A stretch of 64,000 nt of DNA from Rhexocercosporidium sp. MPI-PUGE-AT-0058 (GCA_020746875.1 JAGTJL010000002.1:1116001-1180000); one strand, 5' to 3'. Shown: positions 37,401 to 49,961, counted from the stretch's first letter. The notes: generated by a model not told the origin, from the letters alone. Numbers and translations are program-made.

Positions 37401-37886
37401 AAATCCGCTACTAGTAGAAGTTTGGTCATTCTGGATGAGTTGGGACGGGGGACGAGTACGCATGATGGTGTTGCTATCGCCGGAGCGGTTCTAGATTATG
37501 TGGTGAGGGATAAAAGGTGTCTTTGTTTGTTTATTACGCATTATCAGAGTCTGGCGAGTGTGGCGAGAGGGTTTGAGGGGGGCGAGTTGAGAAATGTGCA
37601 TATGAAGTTTAGCGCGGTCGAGAAAGAGAGTGGTAGGGATGAGGAGATTACCTTCTTGTATGAGGTTGGGGAGGGTGTTGCGCATCGGTCGTACGGGTTG
37701 AATGTTGCGAGACTGGCGAATGTCCCGCATTCAGTCTTGGATAAAGCTGCGCTAAAGTCCCATGAGCTGGAGATGGAGGTCAAGCAAAAGAAGATGCTCA
37801 GTTTGACAAGACTGATGAGTGATGTATTTACCACAAAAAGTACTTCTCATTTTGAGGAGCTAGTTGTTGGTATGGAAGAGCTATAA
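34405..37886 (+). CDS. MSH3: DNA mismatch repair protein MSH3
   Basis: MutS-family ATPase of 1143 residues in two exons (34405-35227, 35278-37886; 50-nt intron). With MSH2 it forms MutS-beta, which binds insertion/deletion loops during mismatch repair in the nucleus. A PCNA-binding PIP box, QTAISSFF, lies at residues 16-23, followed by a disordered acidic/Lys-rich stretch with PEAKRKR. The mismatch-binding domain starts [34 protein letters not shown] and continues over the intron with [27 protein letters not shown]. The lever/clamp region and the C-terminal ATPase follow, with Walker [11 protein letters not shown] (about residue 913), Walker [12 protein letters not shown], and FITHYQSLA. Intact. 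Its 3' end converges with the C2H2-like gene 218 bp away. Confidence 0.97.
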
Positions 37887-38104
37887 TGTATGATACAGGC
37901 TGGGAAGAAAGCAGAATAAAGCAATAGCAGGTCATGATACCCCTCCGTCATCCCTCATAATATCGTAGTAAGCTAAAATAAGCCATAAGAAGAAAGAGAT
38001 GTGATGCAGAATAAAGAAAGTGGAAAGTCCGTGCCGCCCTTCGAGAAACCAAACTCCTAGGTATGTCTACATTCGTTGCAGAGGCGTGCCAGAAGCTGGA
38101 AATA

Positions 38105-40053
38105 TTAAATGCCAAAATTATTGTTGCCGCTGGTGTTGTTACCAGGGTGTGGACCCATGCCGTGGCCTTGTTGTTGATCCATGTTGGTCATAGGATTGGG
38201 TTGCTTGTTGTAGTCGTTGAGAAAGCTTGAGCCGAAGCTGTTTGGAGATCTATTGTCACCATAGCCAGTATAACTATATGGGCCTCCAGCATAGCCGTAA
38301 GACCTGGCATAGCCGTGATTGAAGAGAGGGTTAGTTGATCCTTCATGGTATGAATGTGGTGGGTAGACTTGTGAGTCGGACAGAGCTCGTCGATTGGGAT
38401 GATAAGTCTGAATCTCGAGTTGGCCGTTCTCCTTGCCACTTGTTCGGTATGTTGTTGGCCTGGGAACTGGAGTTGGGGAGGCAAGGGTATGGTTGGAGTT
38501 CATCGAACCGTTTGGAAATGTAGGCAAGCCGTGAGAACTGAAGAACTCGAATCTGTGGTCGAGGCTGATCAGTAAGAGGCAATTGTTCGGGGAGAACGAC
38601 TGGGGTGTACCGGTGGTCTTCCAGAGGAGTTTCAGTTCGACCTGGGCTAACTTCTAGGATGTCTTGGAAGATGGAAAAGCCGCGCTTTTTGGTCATGTCT
38701 CCGACAGTCAATCTGAATTCCTCGTCTTCCTCTGCACTTGGGATGTATCGTCGATCGAGGTTTGCTAATGGGTTGAGAACTGGTGCGTTGCCAAAGTAGT
38801 GATTGGGAGGAGCTTGCATGGAGTTCATTTGTCTCTTCTGGGGGCTGACAGTAGTGGCAACAGCTTTCTTGCCTCTAGTAGCTCGCATGCGAGGAGCATT
38901 GGTGCTAAGAGACGAAAGAGCTTTGGCTGTTTGGCGAGGCTTTCTCTTCTTAGGTGAAGGAATCGATCGAATCTAAAACTGAGTCAGCTGAAAAGTCCTT
39001 GAGCAGTCACCACTGAAAGAAGAAAAAGATAGGTGCTCGACTAAAGCATACCGGACTGCTCTCGGCGGAAAGAGGGCCGAAAATGTCTCTGGACCCTCTG
39101 AAGTCACCATTGGCGTGGAAGCTAACCTCAGCAGGCTCACATGCCAGAGATGTAGCAATCATATCCTCGAGGACAGTACGATCCTTTCGCTGATTACGCA
39201 TTCTCTTCATCTCAGGGGTGGCAGAATCAAACAGATCCATGCCTGGCCAGATGATCCCCTTGAGCTTGGCACTATCGGTGAGCTTCTCGCCAGGCTTCAT
39301 GCTTTCTGTGTAGTCGGCATCCTCGAGATCAAGTTTCACTGGGGTTGTGAGGCTGATGAAATCGTAAGCAGAGCATCTCAGTAGATGCGGGCCAACATAC
39401 TTAGGATCAACCTTGCTACTAGCTGGTGTCTCCGGGCGAGTGAAGTTTGGGACTTGACGTCTGGTGGTGGGTGTGGCATAAACGGGATTGGGCTCCCAAT
39501 CATCCGTTAGTGCTGCCTCACTTCCATCTGCACTTTGCCAGGCTTGCATTCTGGGGACCGGAGCACGAAAGACGGGTGTTTGAGCCAGAACTTCCTTGGC
39601 AGGTGCTGACTTGGCCTTCTTCCCCTTCTTGGGCTTACCTAATGTTAGCAAAGTTCCAAGAAACGTCATTGAGTCAAGGTTGTGAGAAGGAGAGTAAATA
39701 AATGGAGGATTGAATCAGGCGAGGAGTGAAGGCTGTGAGGGTAAGCTTACAACAGAGGAAGTAGCTGAAGCATCAGAGACTCTGGCCTTCTTCGCCTTCT
39801 TGTTGTCTTTAGCAGCCAACCGCTCCGACAGCAAGGTATCGAGTTTGTTCTGAGTGTACCAGAACGCGAATTGATCGAGCTTGTCTCTGCACTCAGCCTC
39901 ACTCTGAGCTCGAATCTCAAGCTTGAACCGATGAGCCAGGTGTGACTTGGAGGAGATGTGGGTCAAAAGGTGGGAGATATCGGAAAACTTGGGGTCCTTG
40001 GGGCAGAGAATGCATTGCAAGTCGATGTCGCTTTCTTGCTTGGTCTTAGGCAT
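38105..40053 (-). CDS. C2H2-like zinc-finger protein of unknown role
   Basis: Predicted nuclear protein of about 562 residues in four exons: 39751-40053, 39052-39627, 38611-38972 and 38105-38552. The N-terminus MPKTKQESDIDLQCILC contains a degenerate finger, C-x2-C followed by HLLTHISSKSH, then a helical Lys-rich part (LAAKDNKKAKKARV). The middle has conserved-looking blocks (WPGMDLFDSATPEMKRMRNQRKD) and a basic patch PSPKKRKPRQTAK that could be a nuclear signal. The C-terminus is low-complexity, rich in Asn, Gly, Tyr and Gln. The first intron is the weak point: the best branch site (gctaac) is too close to the first AG, and the frame is kept only if the AG at 39628 is used. Function is not known to me. 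Confidence 0.75.
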
Positions 40054-42107
40054 CTTGATGGTGCTGCATAGTACATTTGATTAGCAGTTGACCGCAGTAG
40101 GTGGAAGGCAGGAAGGAGAAATGAGGTTGAGCTGGTCGAGACTCCCAATTGAGTGCAGACAGAACTTGAGTTACCAAGTCAAGGTGGCTCAATTGCATTG
40201 CACAGAGTGAGGCTCGCTCAATCGGTATCGTACTGACCTCAAATGTCGATACAGAGTATATGGTGGTGATCAATTGGCATTTGCTGCTCGTAGACTGCCA
40301 ACGTAGTGACTGACCACTGACCGTTGGAGTGCCTGTTCAGGTGTATTGAAGTGCAGGTGGGCAATACGCAGTGAGTAGGAATGAGCAATCGTAAATGACT
40401 GCTCTTGTTGAACGAAGGACGATTGAGATAGGTGCAGGAGGAAGGATTGCCTGAGCGGTGTTGGCGAAGAAGGAGGATGATGGGATGAAGATGGTGAGTG
40501 GAAGAAGAGAAGGAGAGAGGGAGGGGTTTTGTAGGAGGATGGAAGAGAGCAGAGGCTAGCGCAGTCTCGTCACAGGGTTGCTGAATGAGGAAGGGACTTC
40601 CTAATGGGGAAGGGTCGAGAGTCGAGGGCGACGAGGACGACGAGGTCGGAAGCAAGCCACGAGGGAGGAGGAAAGCATGTAGCAGCAGAATCGAAATGGA
40701 CTGAATAGTTCAAGAGAGTCCGAGTTCGTCTTTCAAATTCCCAAGTGAGTTTGAACTTTAACAGTGAATACCTACCTCGACTGATTGGTCACGTGGGTGA
40801 GGGGATGCTGCCCTGGAAAAGACACCCAGAGGACTGTTCAGACTGAAGCAAATGCGTCATATTTCTCGTTCTCCAATCTATGTTTTTGAGGAGGGCTTTG
40901 CACTACTCAACGGAGAATAAAGCCGTATCGTAACTCACAAGAGTGCTTAGGTTTTCCCGCGTTTCGAGGCATTGGGCAACTCCCTGGACCCAAGGATCTT
41001 ATGCAGATTTCTAAGATCGAGAAGAGTTTTGTCTAGGGATTGGATTCGACAAGCCCCAAAGGGTTGAGATAGGCAGTGGTATGAACTACCTGCCGCTGGT
41101 CTTGCGAAGCAGTGGGAATGTACAACGTTCAATCTCAGGCCCGAGTTTCTCGACTCTGGCCAAACATACCGAAAAGAGATAGTCCTTACAAATGGACGGT
41201 AGGTGGACCTATCACTCTCTGACTAGTACGCGGCATCTCCTCGTAACGTGCATATTAACGGGAGGACATGATACAAAACTGAAGCACAGAACAGCGGAAG
41301 AAAGTTTGCAAGTGAGGATCAAGGTCCATGGCTCTGTAACCTAGAAGAGGAAACGAGGGCGAGCTATGCCCAGTAATTGCTGGGCTTGTTGAAGGAGTGC
41401 TATACTACCTCAGTCTGACCCAGGTACGGACAGCATCAACCTTCAGGAACTCTTTTGACACCATATTGACCTGGCCAGGGCCTATGAACGGACTGAAGAG
41501 CATTTTGAAAGCACATTATTACCAAACCCCCAACAGAACCATCAGAAAATCGATAGCAAGGAAGGAAGTAAATTACCGTTATTATCACTTACATCGAGCC
41601 TCGACAGTAGATAAAAGTAACACATTCATTTACGTTCCGAAAGGGGGAGCTTACGAGATCAAATCAAATGACCTCACGCCATGATTTTTTGTACCAAGGT
41701 TTTTTGAGCACTGAAAACACGGCGATACAACAAAGTTGAGTGCTCTCATGAGCCATGATTCCCATCAAGGTTTTGCTCTTCTCCTGCCTTGTATCCTAGG
41801 ACCACTCTTTATAGGTGCGAGGTTATTAGATGGCAGGAGGTTGTGTGGTTCGCTTCGGATTCTGGATCATGTGCGCTTTTACAGCTAAAGCTGTGCCATT
41901 GACTTGGCTTTTGTTTAGGTGGGCTGGGCTGAGAGATAGCAATTGCAACATGAAGGACGGGAATGGGGATTTGAGTATTCAGTGTTTCATCATTCATTGC
42001 TTCATGGCTCGTTATCATGCCCCGTCCCAAGCTCTCGCTCGATGACTTTCCTCGGCATGCAGCTTGATTCTGTCAGTAGGCGTGACTGGGAAGAAAGGAG
42101 GTACGTA
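40054..42107. other. Intergenic region upstream of C2H2-like gene and downstream of BET2
   Basis: About 2 kb without a supported gene. The part up to about 40.7 kb is rich in short GA/TC-type repeats and likely holds the promoter and leader of the C2H2-like gene; a cacgtg E-box-like hexamer lies at about 40.79 kb. Open frames at 41.4 and 41.8 kb show no motif. Confidence 0.45.
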
Positions 42108-43211
42108 CTAAACAGGATCGACTTCTTCCAACCCCGGGTATCCCAATAAACTCAGTCCAGCAATGCCGAAGACCGTATGAAAGACATCAACCACATCACC
42201 CGGTCTATCGGCAATACCACCCATTTCAGGGTCCTACATCATCAGCACTTCCTAGACATATCCCCTAGAAAAGAGTAACGAACCTGACACCTCAAAATAA
42301 ACCCCTTCAAAGCCTCCCCATCAACCCAATGCAACCTCCCAATCATAGCCAAACTACTCCCCACCCACCAACTATAACACACATCCTCCAACTTTTCCGC
42401 CCTCCCATTCAAACCCCCTTTCTCCACCTGCCTCTCACTTAACCACCTCCCCAGTTTATCCTTATCCACAACATCAATCCTTCCCGCAATACTCAACGCG
42501 GCCAGACACGCAAATATCTGTCCGGAATGACTCTCCGCCCCAGGTGAAACCCCGTATCCACCATCGAAATTAGCGCACGAGGCGATGTATGTGACAGCGA
42601 GGGGAACGTCAACGAACGAGAGGAGCTTGAGGAGGGAGAGGGCGATGAAGGAGGAGCAGATGAAGCGGGTGTCTTCTTCGCCCCATTCGTCGCCCGCAAA
42701 GGTGCCTGTTTCTCTATTTTGTAGGGCTGCAATCCCTACTTTGCGTCAGGACGAGGACTTCACTCCATTTCAACCCAGCACTCCTTTGGAAGGTGTACAT
42801 ACATTTCCCAACAGTCATCTTCCCCCCAACACCACCAACTTTCACGCCCCTCTCCTCGAGCTCGTCCCACGCCCCAACCATAGCTAATATCTGCACCGCA
42901 CTACACGTATACAATAAGTGCGCATCATGACCCGGCGCAGCCCCAAACCCACCACTCTCCGTCTGGCAACTCAGAACGAAGTCGATCGTCTCTTTCCTAG
43001 GTAGAGCATCGGGACGGTTGAGGAGATGGAGGGTTGTGAGACCCCAGTAGATGCCGTTGAGGCGCAAGTGCTCGGTGAGGTGGTATTCGAGCTCGTCCTT
43101 GCGGGTGTCGAGGGATTGGATGTATTTTACGTGGGCGGAGATGGAGAGTTGGAGTTCGGTTGGGAGGGAGGTGGAGGTAGCAGCTCGTCCTGGGCCGGAT
43201 ACAAGGGACAT
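42108..43211 (-). CDS. BET2: Rab geranylgeranyltransferase (GGTase II) beta subunit
   Basis: Catalytic subunit, with a partner alpha subunit and the escort protein REP, that attaches geranylgeranyl groups to Rab C-termini. It has 325 residues, the length of the yeast protein, in three exons: 42803-43211, 42284-42726, 42108-42233. Prenyltransferase alpha-alpha repeats are clear: [86 protein letters not shown]. The zinc ligands are visible as Asp and Cys in EDVCYSWW and His in [16 protein letters not shown]. Introns are 76 and 50 nt. It is a single-copy housekeeping gene, divergent from the gamma-glutamylcyclotransferase gene. Confidence 0.95.
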
Positions 43212-44129
43212 TCTGGCGTATTGTCTTTGTATCTTACTTGATTCTGGTGAGATGGAGGGGAAAATGAGCTTGCCTGGAGGTCGACGACCCCACTAGATCA
43301 TGAGCCAATCGGGATGTCCGTCAGCCTCGCCGATCTTCATATCTCCCCTCCCACGAGGCTCTACAAAATTCGAGTCGAGTACATTTCAGAGGGCTTTTAT
43401 TAGGGAACTAAGTTTAAAGTCTGTCCTTAGAGTTTTTAGGACATATCTATTGTAATGTGGTGGCTAATATGAAGGATACAGTACTGTACTCTTCCACACA
43501 GACTGATCTTGGATCTGGATACCTGAAAAGCGTTTTTCACAGAATTCAAATTCATTCCTTCTTCCTCTCTATCAAGTAATTCCAAAACTGTTATAGACAG
43601 CCTCATCAAAGTTTTGAGAGTCTTCGAAACCCAGCTCAAAGCTAGAATCCGAGACATATCGACGTGTTACTCAGCCCGACGCTAGTTTTCCCATAGCCAA
43701 TCAACCCCATCTCACCTCATCCGAACACAAGGCTATACCTAACCTGCAAACGAAAGATTCCAACGCATGCATCTTTTCTCCTACCATCTCTTCAAATCAA
43801 CATTCCGGAGACGGAGCAGTATATCCTCAATATCTCCCCAAGAGCAATTCTCAGCCTTGCCGTTAGTGCGGGTCGGCATCTCCAAAGCTCCGCCGGCTCG
43901 GAGTCTACGGTTTGTAATCCCTGGACGCATCTTATCCTGTACATGTCCGCCAACTATTCTTTGTCTTGAAGTAGGTACAGAGGTATACAGACAGATAGAG
44001 ATTGGAATTTCAAACTATCACAGTCAAACTGTTCGCTCTCTATCACTTTCTTGTTCCTTACTTACATTCCCTGTCAATTGACGTCATCACCATCTCCCTC
44101 TCTTAGCACCAAGGTACCTATCAACAACC
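43212..44129. promoter_or_regulatory. Divergent intergenic region, BET2 / gamma-glutamylcyclotransferase
   Basis: 918 bases between two divergent genes, expected to hold both promoters. The last about 100 bp before 44130 are pyrimidine-rich (ctctcttagcac), as often near fungal starts. No specific factor site is claimed. Confidence 0.4.
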
Positions 44130-45152
44130 ATGGCGAACACCCAACCACCTACATCCAGCACAACCTGTTGCATCGGCCAGCAAGCATTCACGTCCCTCCA
44201 GAAGCTATGGAACACAAGTTACATTCCTCAACCTTCTGCAGAACCAATCAACCTGCCCCGTATATCTCCCGCACGACTCACCTCCACTACAGAGAAGACA
44301 ATCCTCTACCTAGCCTACGGCTCCAACCTCAGCGCCGAAACATTCAAAGGCGCCCGCGGGATCAAGCCCCTCTCCGCTCTCAACGCTCATGTCCCTTCTC
44401 TCGACCTAACTTTTGACCTCCCCGGAATACCCTACATCGAGCCTTGTTTCGCAAATACACGATACCATATGTCTCCCCCCACCTCAAAAACCGACTACCA
44501 CAAAGACCGCTGGACAAAAGGACTCATCGGCGTCGTCTACGAGGTCACACCCGAAGATTACAGGACCATCATTGCTACGGAGGGAGGTGGCGCGAGTTAT
44601 CACGATGTGATTGTTCCCTGTTATGCGCTGCCTGAGGGCTCGAAGACCGTGGACCCTGTACCAGCTGGTGTGTCGTTCAAGGCGCATACGCTATTGCGAC
44701 CAGAACCTGAGGAGGAGGAGGAGGGTAGAGCGACGGGTGGAGTTGTGCGACCCGATCCATCATATGCGCAAGCTTCGGCGCGGTATTTGAAGCTCATCAC
44801 TTCTGGTGGGGAGGAGCATGGACTCCCGGAGGAATACATGACGTATCTTTATCACATCCGACCATATACTATCACGACAATTAAGCAGAAGGCAGGACAG
44901 GCTGTGATACTCGCGGTGTGGGTGCCGATTCTGCTGTTTTTGTTTGGGTTGGGGAAGGTGTTTGCGGATGATGAGGGCAAGATACCGGATTGGTTAGCGA
45001 GTGTAACGGGAATGTTCATGAGAGTTCTGTGGGCGTATTATGACATGGTATTGAAGAAGACGTGTGGTGATGGGGAGAGAACTATTGGAGATGGTGAAGA
45101 TGAGGAGAGTGGAGGGAGAGGATGGTGCGAGAAGAGTATCATGTTGGAATGA
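44130..45152 (+). CDS. Gamma-glutamylcyclotransferase-like (GliK-type) protein with C-terminal membrane segment
   Basis: Intronless gene for 340 residues. The core is a gamma-glutamylcyclotransferase fold: substrate loop YLAYGSNLSAE (about residue 60), PCFANTRY, GLIGVVYEVTPEDY, and the catalytic acid in TEGGGASY. Such enzymes release 5-oxoproline from gamma-glutamyl groups; the close fungal relative GliK acts on gamma-glutamyl intermediates of gliotoxin-type compounds. A later part (YLKLITSGGEEHGLPEEYMTYLYHIRPY) matches GliK-like proteins. Unusually, a strongly hydrophobic segment (AVILAVWVPILLFLFGLGKVFA) follows at about residues 260-282, suggesting membrane attachment, and the tail is acidic. 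No epidithiodiketopiperazine cluster genes are nearby, so a role in general glutathione metabolism is more likely. Confidence 0.88.
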   Translation: MANTQPPTSSTTCCIGQQAFTSLQKLWNTSYIPQPSAEPINLPRISPARLTSTTEKTILYLAYGSNLSAETFKGARGIKPLSALNAHVPSLDLTFDLPGIPYIEPCFANTRYHMSPPTSKTDYHKDRWTKGLIGVVYEVTPEDYRTIIATEGGGASYHDVIVPCYALPEGSKTVDPVPAGVSFKAHTLLRPEPEEEEEGRATGGVVRPDPSYAQASARYLKLITSGGEEHGLPEEYMTYLYHIRPYTITTIKQKAGQAVILAVWVPILLFLFGLGKVFADDEGKIPDWLASVTGMFMRVLWAYYDMVLKKTCGDGERTIGDGEDEESGGRGWCEKSIMLE

Positions 45153-46528
45153 TATGGCGATACAGAATATTTCAATGATATTTGAGCTGAAATTGTTCCA
45201 GATTTCCCTTTTCGTGTCTCTGCTCTCGTTCAGACTTCCTCAACACAATATCCAAGTTCATGTCTTTCTTAATATAAACTCGGTCCAGGCAGTGCTAAAC
45301 TTCATCTAAGGAAGGTTCTTATTATCTCCGTTTGAGTCTAGCCAGAATTCGGGACTCGAGATTCTGAGATAGAAACCCTCAAATTTGGTTACAAGCCGTA
45401 ACCAAACCGGCTGGCTTCATTATTGTTGTCTCCTCATCTTACAACACCGCCATCTTCAACTCACCAACCCTCACATTGCAATTCCACGACCCATCAAGAT
45501 TTGAAACAAGCCAGTCACCAGCTTCAGCTTACCAACCTACAGTGTAACAACCTCACTCATCTCACAACCGCCGTGACGCAAACAACCTCGACAGCGACGG
45601 CGAATCAGACAACCACCGCCACCAGCCTCAACATCCTCGGAACCCTTCCAAACGATGACCTCCCATCAAACTCTACCACAACCGTAGCTAAGACCGAGAC
45701 TCACTTTACAAACATAGACCAAAATTTATTCTCATCAAACTCAGACCAAATCATACAAACAATCGACACCAAACCTCAGCATATCATCCAACTCAGATAT
45801 CGAGAAAGAAAGGAGAACAAACTCAAAACGTAGAGGAACTGTCTCCGAAAACCTTGATATACACATCTGACGCAGTCGAGGGTTCGAGGGTTCGAGATAT
45901 CAAGTATATTAACATCACCTCCTACTCCAGTCGTACCTCTCACACCCCATCTCTCCTTTCCCTCACACATCCCCCAACAATAAGACATCCTTCCCCCCTA
46001 AGCCCCACAAATTCTCCATCCTCTGCACCTCCAGCCGCATCACGGATTTCTCTAACACACTCAAGTCTAAAAAACCCCGGGAAACGTATCTTACGTACAC
46101 GCTATACACCAAAGGCCTATTTTTGTGTTTTGTAGGGGTCGTTGTGCCGGGATTTCTGTATACGTTGTACCTGGAGTATGAGATGGTTTGTGAGAGGGAG
46201 GTTGTGAGGTTGTAGGGTGGTTGAGGATTTGAGTAGGAGGAAGTACTTTATGCTGGCGGTGGGTGAGGGGGGTAGTGAGATGGGCGAGGAGAGGTGGGAG
46301 AGTGTGGGTTGGTTTAGCTTGAGGAATTTCCAGGCTTTGTTGCGTTCTTTTCAATGTTATCTTGTCCATCACATGCAATTCTTTTGCCCGTCACTCTGAG
46401 TTGGATGTCTTTTCATAGCAATCGTACAATGGCCGAGCCTCCACTTTCCATCTCTCATAATTCCTCATCCCTCATGAAAATCATTCCTTTCGGATCTGAT
46501 ACTCATCTCCAGTCTCTGAAGTCGACAC
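45153..46528. other. Low-complexity gap with a doubtful plus-strand reading
   Basis: No gene is secure. A Thr/Ser/Gln/Asn-rich open frame (45423-45833) has no ATG near its start. Another frame from about 45854 can be joined by a 44-nt GT-AG intron near 46.09-46.13 kb to a short hydrophobic end (VVVPGFLYTLYLEYEMV, stop about 46215). A small tail-anchored protein is conceivable, but the evidence is weak. Confidence 0.25.
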
Positions 46529-48660
46529 TCAATCATTATTCCCCGTCGCAACACCCCAAAAGTACGCTGCCCACGCACCCAATACCCAAAGAGCCAGCAC
46601 GCCACAAGCCCCTCTACTGATCATCTTCATCCTCAGCCTCTCCTTCTTAACCCTCTCACTAACCTCGACTTCACCCCCCTCAACCCCAGCTTCAGTCTCA
46701 CCCCTCGCCAACCTCTCCTCCTCACTATCAAAACCCACCTCCCTCCTCCTAACCACCATCCTCTCCCCATTCGCCGTCCTCTCCTTCCTCGTCCACTGCA
46801 GCCTTGCCACATCAACATAAAAGCTCTTCTTCCCCACCTTCGCCACGATCCACACCCCCGCCAATGCAACCGCAACCACAAACGAGCAGATTGCCAAGAA
46901 CAGATAAACAGGCGTGACTTTCTTGTAAGGATTTGACTTCGGGGAGGAATCTTGGAGGACGCCGGTTAGGACCCGGATTATGATGTTTTGCGCATTGTTC
47001 ATGGTTACTTTTAGCCCGTAGGCGGAGCCAAAGACGGATTGGGACCAGATTGAGGTGCGGATGGAGTCGATTATTAGAGTGGGTCCGAAACAGTATGCCA
47101 CAGCCTGTTTGGTGGGTGTGTTAGTAAATGTGCGAGTTTTGTTTGTTGCATTGTGGTATGGGTGCGGGTTTTGGGTTGGGATGGGATAGGATGGGTAAGA
47201 CCTACATAGAGCCCGAATGCAGCGGCGGTGCCTTGGGATGTAACGGACCAGTTTACGAGGCACATGGCAGCCATGAGAAGTACGCCCGTGAATACCACTA
47301 TGAATCGGAATATTAGTATATGCTGGATAGAAGGGTACGTTAGTGATCAAGGGTAGTGAAACTTACTCAATGTTAACCTGTTCCCGTACAAATCGATGAA
47401 TATTCCAATCAGCGGTACCAAAAAGAAGCCTTCACCTCATCAGCGCTTCCAATCTCTCATTTTGTTATTTTAAAAGGAGAAGGGCGCATACCAGCATACT
47501 GCAAAACACTCGTATACCACCCGGCCGTAATCGAATCAACATTAAACCTCAACTCTGCCATCTCCGTCGCATTCGCCGAGAAGACACTCACACCACTCGT
47601 CTCCACTAGACTAAACAGCATCACGAACCAGAATATCCACGGCAGCTCCGCAATACGCTTCAGCTCGAACTTCTTGTTCTTCTCGGTGAGGATCTCCCCC
47701 GTGGCTGGGTCCGCCATGCCTTGAAATCGGTTCTCGCAGTACTTGGTGAAGAAGTAGAAGAAGAGCGTTATGCAGTTGGTGAAGGCGTTCATAGCGACTG
47801 CGATCCAGTAGACCCAGGAGAAATCGCCGAGGTTTTCGGCGATTATGTTGGATGTGGATTTACCGACGAAGGATCCGATCTGCAGGCTTTTCGTCAGTAT
47901 TGGAACTTAAAGCCTAGGAAAATAGAAAGGTGGATAAGGGAGTTGAGTGGGAAGTAGGGGTCGTTTACTTTTCCAATAGCCAGTTCCAAGGCAAGGGTAG
48001 ATGCGAATCCATGTCCGGGAGGGAACCATGAGGAGAAAATCTTGTACTGAGCTACCTGCGTAGCAATGTCTCCTAGGGCGAGAACTACCTGTCCGAGGAT
48101 CAAGAATTGGTAGCTTCGTACTGTTGTAGCTGCAGCAGCCAGGATCGATCCAATGGTGTAGATGACATTTCCGTAAAGAATCGCTTCTGTGGTACCACGT
48201 TAGATGTCGTCTCAAGGGCATGCAATTCAAGAGAACGTACGAGCTCCTCCGATGCGGTCAGTAACAATACCACTCGCAAGAACCAAGGCAGTTTTCATGA
48301 AATCCTCGCTAGCATCTAGAAGTGCATATTCCGTGTTGTTGATCTTAAGTCCCTGTTACTCTGTCAGTAAATCATTTTTAACATGGTAAGACGATTGGAA
48401 AATACTTTCTTGAGTTTGGTCTTCATGGCACCAGTAATCCCCGAACTCCAATTCCCTCCAAAACCAATCATCGAAACAAGCAGAATCGAAGCAATCTTGA
48501 ACGACAGCGGAACAGGCTTCAAACCCGAATCTAAATTCGAACTTGCCGAGTCGGGTGAAGCAGGCTTTTCCTCAATTGAAACCCCTTCGCTCTTACTGAG
48601 TGGCACTTCTGAAGCGACGACATCGTGAGATGGTCTTTTGACTGCAGTGGGGTCACTCAT
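46529..48660 (-). CDS. Major facilitator superfamily transporter, MFSD1-like
   Basis: Polytopic transporter of 567 residues in seven exons: 48406-48660, 48241-48352, 47969-48186, 47492-47879, 47367-47429, 47206-47297, 46529-47104. All phases match. A 45-residue cytoplasmic leader (MSDPTAVKRPSHD...) precedes the first span (FKIASILLVSMIGFGG). Around twelve spans follow, with SGIVTDRIGG after TM2 as the MFS A-like loop, and conserved pieces GDIATQVAQYKIFSSWF and SQSVFGSAYGLKVTMNNAQN. The last resembles the TM10-11 region of MFSD1-type lysosomal carriers, so a vacuolar carrier of small peptides or metabolites is a reasonable inference; the substrate is unknown. The tail has a 50-residue charged loop before a final span. 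Confidence 0.85.
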
Positions 48661-49961
48661 ATCGAACAACGACTGAAAGAATGAAAACCAAGCAAGCGAA
48701 GCGAACGCAGAGAATTCTCGGATCTTTGGGAAGATCTGATAAGATCTCGAAAAATCAACGGGAACCAGCCCTGATTATATTCTCCTACCAACTCCACTGC
48801 GGTCAGAAGCCCGAGATGGGCCGACATAACAGTGGATACCATGGCTGGCTGGGCAGCGACAAGATTTTCTTTTGTCCCTTGTCAAAGTCTTCTTGTCCCC
48901 GCTGTTTAATTCGCCATCTTACCCAGCAAGTCATCTCTTGACAGATGCCAAGTGAGCTCTGGACGCACTAAGCTTATCAGATGTAGAGATATGATTCGAT
49001 GTGGGTCAACGATAATTGGATCGCATCTGATAAGAAAGTTCAGAATATGCTTTCCTCCTCTCGCACGTCCCACCTTTGGAGGGAAGAACACGGCACAAAC
49101 CGGCCTGGAGACCACTGCCAAGGATGTGTTCGCCGGTAACTGAGAGTTTAGGCGTGTGAACGCTTTTTAGATCTCTAGGTCAGGCTTCAGAGGTATTGGG
49201 GACAGCTCCAAGACATACGCCTGGGCGGAACCACCTTGACTCGTGTGCATTTGTGGGTATCCTTAACCTCAGCTAGGTCTTTGGACTTCTCTCGGTACCG
49301 AGGGAGGAATTCGACTTGAGGAGTGCTTCCGAGGAGTCGTGGAAAATCCATTTCAAGGATCTTGATGTCAGGTGAAGAAGTTGAAGAGCAAATTTCAGCT
49401 TGGCTGTAAGATTATTCGGTTCTTAAGCCACTTGGCGTTAAGTACTCACAACTTTCTCGTTTTCCTCTTGTTCTTATTCACCATTCCCAAGTCTTTCTTT
49501 CCTGACAGGGACTGTTCCCTGGTAGCCACGATTATGTTCTCAAAACATATCGCTGTCTATGAAAATTAGTGTACCATCTGATCAGGGGAATGGGCCAAAA
49601 CCAAAGTGTAACCGGCTCATCACGTGTCGGTCACCCCCTGTAACATAAATCAGTGATCCTATCTCAAGCTCAGCTGGGTATATGCCCGCGATTGATGTAC
49701 CAGATTGTTAAGTCTCGGTGTTGACATTTGACTTGGTCTAAGTATCAGATTTTGTTCTCTGGTGAAGTTAACCGAAACTTGTTCAACTCAGGGGTAAAGC
49801 TCGCTTCGCAGGTTTGGGCCGGAGGCCGCGGTCTCCGACCCTACGTCCTGGTTTATTTCCTCTCCTTCATCCACAATCCACCCATTCGAAATCATTCTAT
49901 CGATATCGTGGGCTCCACGTGTATCTATGCTTCCATTGCCGGCCGTGCCTAAAACCTCCGT
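48661..49961. other. Divergent gap, MFS transporter / second Zn2Cys6 regulator
   Basis: 1.3 kb with no supported gene; it contains both promoters. A 14-bp element atctgataagatct-like motif occurs near 48.73 kb and gatcgc/atctgataag again near 49.02 kb; I do not assign a factor. No RNA gene is seen. Confidence 0.4.
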
